Source: Deltaproteobacteria bacterium | GTDB taxonomy: Bacteria > Myxococcota_A > UBA9160 > UBA4427 | Assembly (NCBI GenBank): GCA_029261855.1 | Contig: JAJDAN010000032.1 | Span: 124,001 to 188,000 of the forward strand | DNA length: 64,000 nt | Direction of reading: 5' to 3' | Part shown: positions 9,561 to 18,189 of the stretch, piece by piece | Layout: the number at the start of each line of letters is the position of its first letter | Numbering within the stretch: position 1 is the first letter of the stretch | Position numbers and translations under genes: made by a program | Notes under the pieces: model-generated | What the model saw: only the letters and a program-made list of their open reading frames with translations | Told to the model about the DNA's origin: nothing | Database searches by the model: none

Positions 9561-10673
9561 ATGGCGCTGTCCAGGAAGCATCTCGAGCGACTCACCGATC
9601 GGTCGATCGACATCGTCGTCGCGACCAATCGCAAGGGCACCGTCATCTACTACAGCGATGGCGCCTCGGGCAGTCTCGGCTACGAGGGAGACGAGGTGGT
9701 GGGCGACTTCGTGGGGCGTCTCTACCCGGCGCTCGAAGAAGCCAAGCGGGTGATGGCCGCGATCCGCTCGCCGGACTTCGGCGGCCCCGGCATCTGCGAG
9801 AACCTCCAGACGACCCTGCTCTCCAAGAGTGGCGAAGAGATCCCGACGGCCATGTCCGCCGCCATCATCTACGACGACGAGGGCCAGGAAGACGGCACGA
9901 TCGGCTACGCGAAGGATCTCCGCGAGATCCTGCACAAGGACCAGCTCGCCACCCTGGGCAATGTCGCCGTGGGCCTGTCCCACGAGATCAACAATCCACT
10001 CGCCGTGATCCTCAACCAGGTCTCCCTGCTCGAAGCCGACATTCTCCGGCTGTGCGGCGAGGACGACTCGTCGGTGGAGGAAGAGCGCCTCGAGGCCATC
10101 CGGCGGGAAGTCGAGCGGGTGACCGAGATCCTGGAACGGCTCTCGGAGATGGTGTCGAGGGACCAGTACGAGACCGTCACCTACGCCGATACGCGCAGCA
10201 TGGTCGACCTCAGCAAGAAGGGCGAGTCACGCGGCCCGGACCCGCGCCTCCAGGGCCTCGAGATCCTGGTGGTCGACGACGACCTCGGTATCTGCGGCAC
10301 GATGAAGGAGCTGCTCGAGGGCGTCGGCTGCCGGGTAGAGACCGCCAACGACGGGGTCGAGGCGCTGAAGCTGCTCGAAGCGCACCGCTTCGATCTGCTG
10401 CTCTCCGACGTCGTCATGCCGAACATGGACGGGCACGAGCTCTACCTCGCCTGTCAGGAGAGCCATCCCGAGCTGCCGGTGCTGATGATGACCGCGTTCC
10501 ACTACGACAAGGATCACATCATCAAGCGCTCTCGCCTGAAGGGCCTGGAGGGTGTGATCTTCAAGAAGCCCGTGGACCCGGACCGTCTGCGGGAAGTGAT
10601 CGCCGACACCGTCGAACGGCACCGCAACGCCGCCGAGGCGGAGAGTTCCACGCCGGCCACGCCACTCGACTGA
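9561..10673 (+). CDS. PAS-HisKA-REC hybrid protein lacking a HATPase_c domain
   Basis: PAS-like N-terminus; H-box GNVAVGLSHEINNPLAVILNQ; receiver ILVVDDDLGICGTMKELLEG...LLLSDVVMPNMDGHELY...FKKPVDPDRL; only about 30 aa between HisKA and REC. Confidence 0.85.
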   Translation: MALSRKHLERLTDRSIDIVVATNRKGTVIYYSDGASGSLGYEGDEVVGDFVGRLYPALEEAKRVMAAIRSPDFGGPGICENLQTTLLSKSGEEIPTAMSAAIIYDDEGQEDGTIGYAKDLREILHKDQLATLGNVAVGLSHEINNPLAVILNQVSLLEADILRLCGEDDSSVEEERLEAIRREVERVTEILERLSEMVSRDQYETVTYADTRSMVDLSKKGESRGPDPRLQGLEILVVDDDLGICGTMKELLEGVGCRVETANDGVEALKLLEAHRFDLLLSDVVMPNMDGHELYLACQESHPELPVLMMTAFHYDKDHIIKRSRLKGLEGVIFKKPVDPDRLREVIADTVERHRNAAEAESSTPATPLD

Positions 10674-10706
10674 TCTCGAGCCCCGAAACCAAACCGGAGA
10701 CCCCTC

Positions 10707-11591
10707 ATGCCCCAGATCCGCGCGAACGACATCGACCTCGAATACGAGACCTTCGGAAGCGATGCGGACCGTCCGCTGCTGCTGGTCATGGGCCTCGGCG
10801 CCCAGATGGTCTTGTGGGACGAATCGTTCTGCGAAGGGCTCGCCGATCGGGGTCACTACGTGATCCGCTACGACAACCGCGACGTCGGCCTGTCCACCAA
10901 GTTCGAAGCCGCCGGCGAGCCGAACCTGATGCAGCTGATCCTGAAGCCGTCGGAGGCGCCCGCACTCGCGTACACCTTGGACGACATGGCGGACGACGCG
11001 GCCGGCCTGCTCGACTCGCTCGGGATTCCTTCCGCACACGTCTGCGGCGCGTCGATGGGCGGCATGATCGTGCAGACCCTCGCCATCCGGCACCGCGACA
11101 AGGTGCGCAGCATGACTTCGATCATGTCCACGACCGGAAACCCCGAGCTGCCCCCTGGCGACCCGGCCGTGACGGCGCGCCTCGCCCAGGAAGCGGCGGC
11201 GAACCGCGAGGAGGCGATCGCGCGCTCGGTCGAGACCTTCAAGATCATCGGTAGCCCCGGCTTCCCGTTCGACGAGGCCGGCGTTCGCGACAAGGCCGCG
11301 CGTTCCTACGATCGTTGCTTCCTGCCGTCCGGACAGATGCGCCAGATGGCGGCGATCCTGCGCCAGCCCAATCGCGTGCCCGCACTGAAGGAGCTCGACC
11401 TGCCGACCCTGGTGATCCACGGCGCCTCGGATCCCCTCGTCCCGGTGGCGGGTGGGCGCGACACGGCGAATGCGATTTCCGGCGCCGAGTTGCTCGAGAT
11501 CGAGGGCATGGGACACGACCTGCCGAAGGACCTGCACGGGCAGTTCGTCGATCGGATCTGCGCTCTCGCCGAGCGCGCGGAGGCCGCATGA
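10707..11591 (+). CDS. alpha/beta-hydrolase
   Basis: LLLVMGLGAQMVLWDESFCEGLADRGHYVIRYDNRDVGLS, VCGASMGGMIVQTLAI, GHDLP. Confidence 0.9.
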   Translation: MPQIRANDIDLEYETFGSDADRPLLLVMGLGAQMVLWDESFCEGLADRGHYVIRYDNRDVGLSTKFEAAGEPNLMQLILKPSEAPALAYTLDDMADDAAGLLDSLGIPSAHVCGASMGGMIVQTLAIRHRDKVRSMTSIMSTTGNPELPPGDPAVTARLAQEAAANREEAIARSVETFKIIGSPGFPFDEAGVRDKAARSYDRCFLPSGQMRQMAAILRQPNRVPALKELDLPTLVIHGASDPLVPVAGGRDTANAISGAELLEIEGMGHDLPKDLHGQFVDRICALAERAEAA

Positions 11592-11959
11592 CCGTTTCCG
11601 GCATCGGGTACGTGAACATCTTCGTGAACGACATCGACCGTGCGGTGGAGTTCTATCAGGACCGGCTCGGAATGAAGCTCGTGTTCGCGAACGCCGAGCA
11701 CGGTTACGCGTCGCTGTCTGCCGGTCCCATCCATCTGGGCCTCGCTCTGCCAGGAGACCAGCCCGGGTTGGTGGGCCGTCACACCGGCGTCGGACTCGTG
11801 GTCGACGACCTCGAGGCCGAGCACGCGCGGCTCGTCGGCCTCGGTGTCTCGTTCTCGATGGAGCCGTCGCGTCAGCCGTGGGGTGGCTTCATGGCGCTGG
11901 TGGACGATCCCGATGGCAACGTGCTCTACCTGGACGAGGTCAGCGCGGCTCAGCATTGA
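11588..11959 (+). CDS. VOC (glyoxalase/bleomycin-resistance) family protein
   Basis: MTVSGIGYVNIFVNDIDRAVEFYQDRLGMKLVF...LVDDPDGNVLYLDEV; ATGA overlap with upstream gene. Confidence 0.9.
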   Translation: MTVSGIGYVNIFVNDIDRAVEFYQDRLGMKLVFANAEHGYASLSAGPIHLGLALPGDQPGLVGRHTGVGLVVDDLEAEHARLVGLGVSFSMEPSRQPWGGFMALVDDPDGNVLYLDEVSAAQH

Positions 11960-12702
11960 CGGGCGACCTCGACTGGGGGGACGAGACGCGCGCAGCGGAC
12001 GGGTTGTCCGAGCGCGAGTTCGCTCTGGTCGTCGACGGCGAACGCGTTCCCGGAGTGTTGTGGTGCTTGCCGGATGCCGGTTCGGCGCGGCCGCTGGTCA
12101 TGGCGGGTCACGGCTTCATGCTGGACCGGCACTTTCCCTTCCCGCTGCCCTCGGTGCGCGCCCTCGCGTCGGAGCACGGCTGCGCGGTGGCGGTGCTCGA
12201 CGCACCTTGTCACGGGGACCGTCGCCGGGACGTCACCCAACCGGCGGAGCAGACGGCCGAGGACTACCAGGCCTACTGGGGGAAATTCGCCGGCTCTCGC
12301 GTCGCGCGCGAGTATGCGGAGTCGGCTGCCGCGCTGAGGCAACTGCCCGAGTTGCAGGGTGGTACTCTCGGGTACTGGGGCCTGTCACTCGCCACCCAGT
12401 ACGGTCTCGGATGGCTCTCGGAGCTGCCCGCCGTGCGGGCCGCCGTGTTGGGCCTCTTCGGCGGTGGTCGCGTCGTCGCCCACTATGCGAGTCGCGTCCG
12501 CTGCCCGGTGTTCTTCGTGCAGCAGCTCGACGACGAAATCCACTCTCGCGAAACCGTGGCGAAGCTCTTCGACGCCATCGCCGCCGAGGACAAGCAGCTG
12601 GCGGCGAATCCGGGCCTCCACGTCGAGGTGCCCGACCGGGCAATTCGCACGGCCACGCGCTTCCTGGTCGACAGGCTACGCGACGGAGTGTTGGACGCGT
12701 GA
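11956..12702 (+). CDS. alpha/beta-hydrolase (dienelactone-hydrolase-like)
   Basis: LVMAGHGFMLDRHFPFPLPSVRALASEHGCAVAVLDAPCHGDRR...LGYWGLSLATQYGLGWL; TTG start at 11956 overlaps upstream TGA (TTGA). Confidence 0.75.
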   Translation: MTGDLDWGDETRAADGLSEREFALVVDGERVPGVLWCLPDAGSARPLVMAGHGFMLDRHFPFPLPSVRALASEHGCAVAVLDAPCHGDRRRDVTQPAEQTAEDYQAYWGKFAGSRVAREYAESAAALRQLPELQGGTLGYWGLSLATQYGLGWLSELPAVRAAVLGLFGGGRVVAHYASRVRCPVFFVQQLDDEIHSRETVAKLFDAIAAEDKQLAANPGLHVEVPDRAIRTATRFLVDRLRDGVLDA

Positions 12703-12733
12703 CGCGAGCCTCAAGCCCGAGTGCCTCCAGCCG

Positions 12734-13144
12734 ATGAGTGAGTCGATGCCCATCAGCTACCAGATCGAGCGCAAGGGATCGCGGCACGGCGTCGTGCGCA
12801 CGACGTGCTGCGGTGCCGTGACCTTCGACCAGGTCATGGAGCACCTCGCGACTCTCTCTGCCGACCCCGAGCGGCCCGAGACCCTCGACGTGATCCTCGA
12901 CCTGTGCGACGTCGACACGCTGCCGGACCGCGGTCAGGTGCGTGCCGTCGCGGAGGAGATGGGGCAGCTTCCGCCGGTCGTCGGTTGGGGCAGCCTGGCC
13001 GTCGTCGCGGGCCGGGACGTGGTCTTCGGTGTCAGCCGGATGTTCGAGACGCTGTCGCAGTCCACCTTCCACGCGACCCACGTCTTCCGCACGCGCGACG
13101 ATGCGGAAGTGTGGCTGAGTGCGAACGCCGCCGCGGCCTCCTAG
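12734..13144 (+). CDS. small hypothetical protein (possible STAS/SpoIIAA-like fold)
   Basis: ISYQIERKGSRHGVVRTTCCGAVTFDQVMEHLATLSADPERPETLDVILDLCDVD...; fold call is a guess from the pattern. Confidence 0.55.
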   Translation: MSESMPISYQIERKGSRHGVVRTTCCGAVTFDQVMEHLATLSADPERPETLDVILDLCDVDTLPDRGQVRAVAEEMGQLPPVVGWGSLAVVAGRDVVFGVSRMFETLSQSTFHATHVFRTRDDAEVWLSANAAAAS

Positions 13145-14136
13145 ACCCGACGCGTCATCGTTCGCCGTTGCGCCTCAGGTAGCCCGACTGCAAGGATGAC
13201 GACCGCGAGCAGACCCGCCCCGACCGGCTCGAGCGCGGGCAGGGCGAAGCCCGTCTCGCTCGCGTCGAGCGGGCCGCGGCAGCCGTCATCCGCGGGCCAA
13301 TCCGTGAAGCCGTCGCCGTCGTCGTCGAGGCCGTCCGAGCAGCTCGGGGTCGTGGCGACGGATACGATCTGTTCCCGGTAGAAGGCGAGGTCGGCCGCGT
13401 AGCTGCGATTCCCGTACAGCGTCGTCTGGCTGGGTTGACCGCCGGCAGCGAGGCTTGCGAACAGGATGCCGGCGAGCTCCCAGCTGCCGCCGACCTTCTG
13501 GAAGACCGCGCCACCCGAGTCGCCGGTGACGCCCTCGCATTCGTCCGCGGTGCCGACCGGGTCGAAGGCGACCTCGAAGGACTGTGTGCCGAGTACGAGT
13601 TCGTCGTCGTCGCTGATGCGGTTCGTGCCCCAGCGCAGGCTCTGGCCGGGGCCCCATTCCCAACCGTCGATGCCCATCCAGCTCGTCGCTGCGCCGCGGT
13701 TGCGGCCGTTGCCCACGAGCGTGACCTCGTCGTCGACGGCTGGCGTGGCGGTGGCGACGACGAGGGGGGGCAGGCCCGGGTCGTCCTGCAGGCGGAACAT
13801 CTGCATGTCGGCCAGGGTGGCGTCGGCGGGGTGCACGATGCGCACCTTCGAGCCGGGGATCGGCGAGTAGTCGATGCCGTCGAAGCTCACGTCTCCGAAG
13901 CCGGGATGGTTGGCACCGAGCACCCAGCGGTTTCCGACGTAGACGATGGTGTGCAGTCCGCCGCGGATGCCGACGTTTGCGAACCCCGGGTCGTCGGGTG
14001 GCGCGCTGGTGTTGCCGGTGCCGTCGCCGGTGGCGAGCAGTACGGCACTGGCCGTCGCAGGCGGGAGGATCAGGGCGGCCAGTGCGGCGAGAGCGCCGGT
14101 TCCCGCTAAGAACAGCATCCGCAGCCACCCGCTCAT
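13141..14136 (-). CDS. secreted trypsin-like serine protease with Ca-binding-like segment and C-terminal TM/Arg anchor
   Basis: Signal peptide MSGWLRMLFLAGTGALAALAALILPPATASA; ECEGVTGDSGGAVFQ; CSDGLDDDGDGFTDWPADDGC; C-terminus LPALEPVGAGLLAVVILAVGLPEAQRRTMTRRV. Confidence 0.75.
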   Translation of the reverse strand: MSGWLRMLFLAGTGALAALAALILPPATASAVLLATGDGTGNTSAPPDDPGFANVGIRGGLHTIVYVGNRWVLGANHPGFGDVSFDGIDYSPIPGSKVRIVHPADATLADMQMFRLQDDPGLPPLVVATATPAVDDEVTLVGNGRNRGAATSWMGIDGWEWGPGQSLRWGTNRISDDDELVLGTQSFEVAFDPVGTADECEGVTGDSGGAVFQKVGGSWELAGILFASLAAGGQPSQTTLYGNRSYAADLAFYREQIVSVATTPSCSDGLDDDGDGFTDWPADDGCRGPLDASETGFALPALEPVGAGLLAVVILAVGLPEAQRRTMTRRV

Positions 14137-14849
14137 CGCCGCGGAGCGTAGTCCAGTCGGCGCGATGTTCGCGCGACGCAGATCGCGACGACCCGGTGGG
14201 CGCCGCGACGGCGCAACACCCGCGCGCATTCGGAAAGCGTCGCGCCCGTGGTGACGACATCGTCCACCAGCCAGACCGTGCCCGGCGTGTGGCTGGCGGC
14301 CTGGAAGGCGCCGGCCACGTTCAGGCGGCGGGCCCGGCGGTCGAGGCCGGTCTGCGTCGGGGTGTCCCGGGTACGGACGAGGGCCAGGGGCAGCAGGATC
14401 GCGCCCGTTTCCCGGGCGACCTGCCGCGCCAGGACCGCCGCCGGGTTGAAGCCGCGTGCTCGCAGACGAAGACGGTGCAGCGGCACGGGAACCACGCGGT
14501 CGGGCAGCGGTTCGGGGGCCAGGTGCGCGGCGTCGGCGACGAGGTCGCGCACGACGCTCGTCGGGACACCGTCGAGGCCCGCGAGGCCGGGCGGCGGGTA
14601 CTTGAAGCGATGCAGCCAGTCGACGGCGTCGCCCGTGTAGGCGACCGCCGCCACGCAGGCTTCTAGATGAGGGATCGCCGCGTCCTCGCCGTCCGGTTCG
14701 AGGCGTTCGCGACAGACCGCGCACAGTGGGTGTGCGAGCCAGGCACCACAGCTCGCGCAGCGGGGTGGCACGACCAGGTCGAGCAGGCCCGTGGCGCCAC
14801 GGATTGCGAGGTCATGGAATTGTCGGACAGGCTTTCGCAGCAGGCGCAC
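14133..14849 (-). CDS. comF: ComF family phosphoribosyltransferase-like protein
   Basis: LLDLVVPPRCASCGAWLAHPLCAVCRERL zinc finger and VWLVDDVVTTGATLSECARVLRRRGA PRPP motif. Confidence 0.9.
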   Translation of the reverse strand: MRLLRKPVRQFHDLAIRGATGLLDLVVPPRCASCGAWLAHPLCAVCRERLEPDGEDAAIPHLEACVAAVAYTGDAVDWLHRFKYPPPGLAGLDGVPTSVVRDLVADAAHLAPEPLPDRVVPVPLHRLRLRARGFNPAAVLARQVARETGAILLPLALVRTRDTPTQTGLDRRARRLNVAGAFQAASHTPGTVWLVDDVVTTGATLSECARVLRRRGAHRVVAICVARTSRRLDYAPRR

Positions 14850-14903
14850 GCGCGAGGACGACCCGGGACCGGGCTGGAATCAGCGTGGGGCTTCGCGAAG
14901 CTA

Positions 14904-14978
14904 GCAGGCCGACCCGAAAGGGTTGGCCTGCGCAGCAACGCGGCGCCCAAGGGGCTCCGTCCGCTAGCAGGCCGACCC
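14904..14978. repeat. two copies of GCAGGCCGACCC flanking the complementary arm GGGTTGGCCTGC; forms a 12-bp stem with GAAA loop
   Basis: Arms 14904-14915, 14920-14931, 14967-14978; the longer direct repeat GCTAGCAGGCCGACCC lies at 14900-14915 and 14963-14978. Confidence 0.75.
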
Positions 14979-15107
14979 CGGGCCGCGACATTGTAAAGCC
15001 CGTGTGAAATCTTCATCGACGTCCCGTGAGGCGTTCGATTCTCGCCCACCCCCTGCGCGCGGCTGAGTAAGCTCTTCCGACGCGCCCGCTCTCATGTGGA
15101 GGTAGGA

Positions 15108-16199
15108 ATGGATCCCGCGCAGTTCAGCACCGACGCCCTGCTCTCGAGCACCTTCCGCGACGACTATGGTCTCGAGCGCGAGAAGCTCGAGTCCCTGTAC
15201 AGCAAGTCCAAGCGCCACCAGTGGAACGCCGAGCTGGACGTCGAGTGGGACCGCTTCGAGCCCGACGTCGACATCCTCGACCGCAGGTCCGACCTGCTGT
15301 CGCGGCTTCCGAGCGTCCAGGCACTACCCGAGAACGAGCAGGCCAGTCTTTTCAAGGCGGGCAACTTGTTCCTGATCTCTCAGGTGCTGCACGGTGAGCA
15401 GGCCGCGCTGATGACCTGTGGGCAGCTGGTCAACAGCGTCCCCGACATGGACGGGAAGTTCGCGGCGGCGGTCCAGGTGATCGACGAGGCGCGACACGTC
15501 GAAGTGTTTGCTCGCTATCTGCAGTGTCACGGTCGGCGCTTCCCAATCGACCCGGACCTCCAGAGTATCGTCACCCAGCTGCTCGCCGAGCACGATTGGG
15601 AGGCGAAGTGCGTCGGCATGCAGGTGATCCTCGAGAGCATCGCCCTCTCGTTCTTCCGGCTCGGAGAGGAGAAGGCCGTCGAGCCCGTGCTCGCCCAGTT
15701 CATCGGACGTGTCCACGAGGACGAGGCGCGACACGTCGCCTACGGGGTCCTGACCCTCGAAGACCGCATTCCGCAACTCGCCGAAGAGACGCGCGAGCGC
15801 CTCGAGAACTGGGCCTACGACGCCATCGCGCGCATCGGCGGTCGCGCCGGCAAGCAGAGCTTCCAGTCCCAGATGCAGGCCCTGGCGACCACCGGTATCG
15901 ACCTCGAACGCTTCCTGCCCGCCCTGATGGCGGACTTCGCGCGCATCCACGAGATGGACTTCTCGGGGCTGAACGATCCCATGGCCCAGACCGTCCTGCC
16001 GAACCTGCTGCGAATCGGCCTGGTGCCCGAACGACTCGTGCCGGGTTATCTCGCCCAGGGCTGGGTGGTGGACCGGGACACGCGCAGCGTCCGGGACATC
16101 CACACCTTCGCGAGTGAAACCCAGGACATGCGCCGCGTCTTCCAGGACCAGGGAATCGACTTCGCGGATCCCGCGCAGGTCTCGCGTCTCGAGGATTGA
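15108..16199 (+). CDS. ferritin-like / diiron-protein-like oxidoreductase
   Basis: Repeated E...DEARH / HEDEARHVAYG motifs (GEQAAL..., QVIDEARHVEVF, VHEDEARHVAYGVL); SD ggaggtagg before ATG 15108. Confidence 0.75.
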   Translation: MDPAQFSTDALLSSTFRDDYGLEREKLESLYSKSKRHQWNAELDVEWDRFEPDVDILDRRSDLLSRLPSVQALPENEQASLFKAGNLFLISQVLHGEQAALMTCGQLVNSVPDMDGKFAAAVQVIDEARHVEVFARYLQCHGRRFPIDPDLQSIVTQLLAEHDWEAKCVGMQVILESIALSFFRLGEEKAVEPVLAQFIGRVHEDEARHVAYGVLTLEDRIPQLAEETRERLENWAYDAIARIGGRAGKQSFQSQMQALATTGIDLERFLPALMADFARIHEMDFSGLNDPMAQTVLPNLLRIGLVPERLVPGYLAQGWVVDRDTRSVRDIHTFASETQDMRRVFQDQGIDFADPAQVSRLED

Positions 16200-16210
16200 G
16201 CCGGGTGGAG

Positions 16211-17746
16211 TCAGGCCTGGATGATCAGGCTGCGTCCGGTCATCTCCGCGGGGATCTCGAGACCGAGTAGCGCGAGGACCGTGGGCGCGAGATCGGCCAG
16301 CGTGCCGTTGCGGAGTCCGCGTCCCGCTGCGTCGCGCGTGATCCAGTGGATCGGGACCGGGTTCGTGGTGTGCGCGGTATGGGGCTCGCCGGTCTCCGGG
16401 TCGACCATCAGCTCGCAGTTGCCGTGATCGGCGGTGATCAGCATCTGGCCGCCGCGCCGGGTCACCAGGGACGCCAGCTTCGCGAGGCACGAGTCGATGG
16501 TCTCCACCGCCTTGACGGCGGCGTCCAGGATGCCCGTGTGTCCGATCATGTCGGGGTTCGCGAAGTTGACCAGCACGAACGCGTAGTCGCCCTCTTCGAT
16601 GCGGGCGAGCAGGGTCTCGGTGACCTGCAGGGCGCTCATCTCGGGACGGTGATCGTAGGTGGGTACGTCCCGGGGCGACGGGATCAACACGCGGTCCTCG
16701 CCGGGGAACGGGGTTTCGATGCCACTGTTGAAGAAGAAGGTGACGTGGGCGTATTTCTCGGTCTCGGCGATGCGCAGCTGCGACATGCCCGCGTCTGCGA
16801 CCAGCTCGCCGAGGACCTTGTGCGGGATCTCCTGGGCGAAGACCACCGGCAGCTCGAAGTCGGCGTCGTATTCGGTCAGGCAGAGATAGCCCGCGAGGTG
16901 CACGACCTGCTTGCGGTCGAGCTCGCCGGCGAAGTGATCCGGACAGGCGCCCGTGATGGCATTCGTGAGCTCCCGGGCGCGGTCCGCGCGGAAGTTGAAG
17001 AACAGCACGCCGTCGCCGTCCGAGAGCGCGCGGCCGCCGTCGATCACCGTGGGCTGGACGAACTCGTCTCCCTCGTCGCGCGCGTACGCGGCTTCCACCG
17101 CGGAAATCGCGTCGGGCGCGTGCTCGCCCTCGCGACTGACGATGGCGTGGTAGGCCCGGGAGACCCGGTCCCAGCGCGAGTCGCGATCCATCGCGTAGTA
17201 GCGTCCGGTGACGGTGGCCACATGAGCCCCGGCTGCTTCGACCGAACGCATCAGGTCCTTCACGTAGGCGCGTCCGGACCGTGGCGGTGTGTCGCGTCCG
17301 TCGAGGAAGACGTGCACGCAGGCGGGGATCTTCGCGCGCGCGGTGGCGCTGAGCAGCGCCTCCAGGTGATCGATGTGGCTGTGGACGCCGCCGTCCGAGA
17401 CGAGGCCCATCAGGTGGAGGGTGCCGCCCGTCTTGCGCAGGGCCTCGAAGAGCTCGCGCACCGGAGCCAGCTGTTCCGGGGGTGTTGCCGCGAAGGCCTT
17501 CGTGATGCGGGTCAGGTCCTGCTCGATGACGCGGCCCGCGCCCATGGTCATGTGCCCGACTTCCGAGTTGCCCATCTGGCCGGGGGGAAGCCCGACGGAC
17601 TCGCCCGAGGTCTCGAGGATCGCCGTCGGGTAGGCGTCGCTCGCTGCCTTCAGGAACGGGTTGTGGGCGACTTCGGTGGCGTCCGCGTCTCCGCCGTCGC
17701 CGATCCCATAACCGTCGAGCACCACCAGTACGACAGGCCCCGGCAT
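16211..17746 (-). CDS. gpmI: 2,3-bisphosphoglycerate-independent phosphoglycerate mutase
   Basis: VVLVVLDGYGIGDGGDADAT...GQMGNSEVGHMTMGAGRVIEQDLTRI...ITADHGNCELM. Confidence 0.97.
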   Translation of the reverse strand: MPGPVVLVVLDGYGIGDGGDADATEVAHNPFLKAASDAYPTAILETSGESVGLPPGQMGNSEVGHMTMGAGRVIEQDLTRITKAFAATPPEQLAPVRELFEALRKTGGTLHLMGLVSDGGVHSHIDHLEALLSATARAKIPACVHVFLDGRDTPPRSGRAYVKDLMRSVEAAGAHVATVTGRYYAMDRDSRWDRVSRAYHAIVSREGEHAPDAISAVEAAYARDEGDEFVQPTVIDGGRALSDGDGVLFFNFRADRARELTNAITGACPDHFAGELDRKQVVHLAGYLCLTEYDADFELPVVFAQEIPHKVLGELVADAGMSQLRIAETEKYAHVTFFFNSGIETPFPGEDRVLIPSPRDVPTYDHRPEMSALQVTETLLARIEEGDYAFVLVNFANPDMIGHTGILDAAVKAVETIDSCLAKLASLVTRRGGQMLITADHGNCELMVDPETGEPHTAHTTNPVPIHWITRDAAGRGLRNGTLADLAPTVLALLGLEIPAEMTGRSLIIQA

Positions 17747-18189
17747 CAGAGCGTCTCTCGGCTGCCTTCCGCTGCCTTGCCGTCCGGGCTCGCGGCAGCG
17801 ACGGCGGCGGGATCGAGGCCGAGCGCCACCAGGTCGACGACGGGCGCGTCGCTCCACAGTCGCTCGAGGGCGTACAGGTCGCGCATCTCTGGACCGAAGA
17901 CGTGGACGATCACGTCGTTGCAGTCGATCAGCACCCAACGGCCCTCTTCGGTCCCCTCGATACCCAGAGGCGCTTCGTCGAGCTCGCTCAAGGCCTCCAT
18001 GACGCCGTCTGCGATGGCGCGGACCTGTCGGTCCGAACGCCCGGACAGCAACACGAAGGTGTCTGCAAAGGACGTCAACTCGGCGATGTCGAGCACCAAC
18101 GGCTTCTCGGCGCCGCGCTCGAGAGCCGCTTCGACGATGCAGCGCGCCTTTGTGGAGCGTGTGTCGAGTCGTGCCTTGGCTGCGCTCAT
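17746..18189 (-). CDS. rsfS: ribosome silencing factor RsfS
   Basis: AEKPLVLDIAELTSFADTFVLLSGRSDRQVRAIADGVMEAL...WVLIDCNDVIVHVF. Confidence 0.95.
   Translation of the reverse strand: MSAAKARLDTRSTKARCIVEAALERGAEKPLVLDIAELTSFADTFVLLSGRSDRQVRAIADGVMEALSELDEAPLGIEGTEEGRWVLIDCNDVIVHVFGPEMRDLYALERLWSDAPVVDLVALGLDPAAVAAASPDGKAAEGSRETL

Noticed and set aside
8481-9983. 500-aa minus-strand ORF
   Set aside because: Antisense to trxB and the PAS-HisKA-REC gene, both supported by clear family motifs.
14904-14978. known riboswitch class (SAH, glycine, c-di-GMP)
   Set aside because: Local GAAA-capped stem does not carry the conserved cores of those classes; left as an unclassified structured element.
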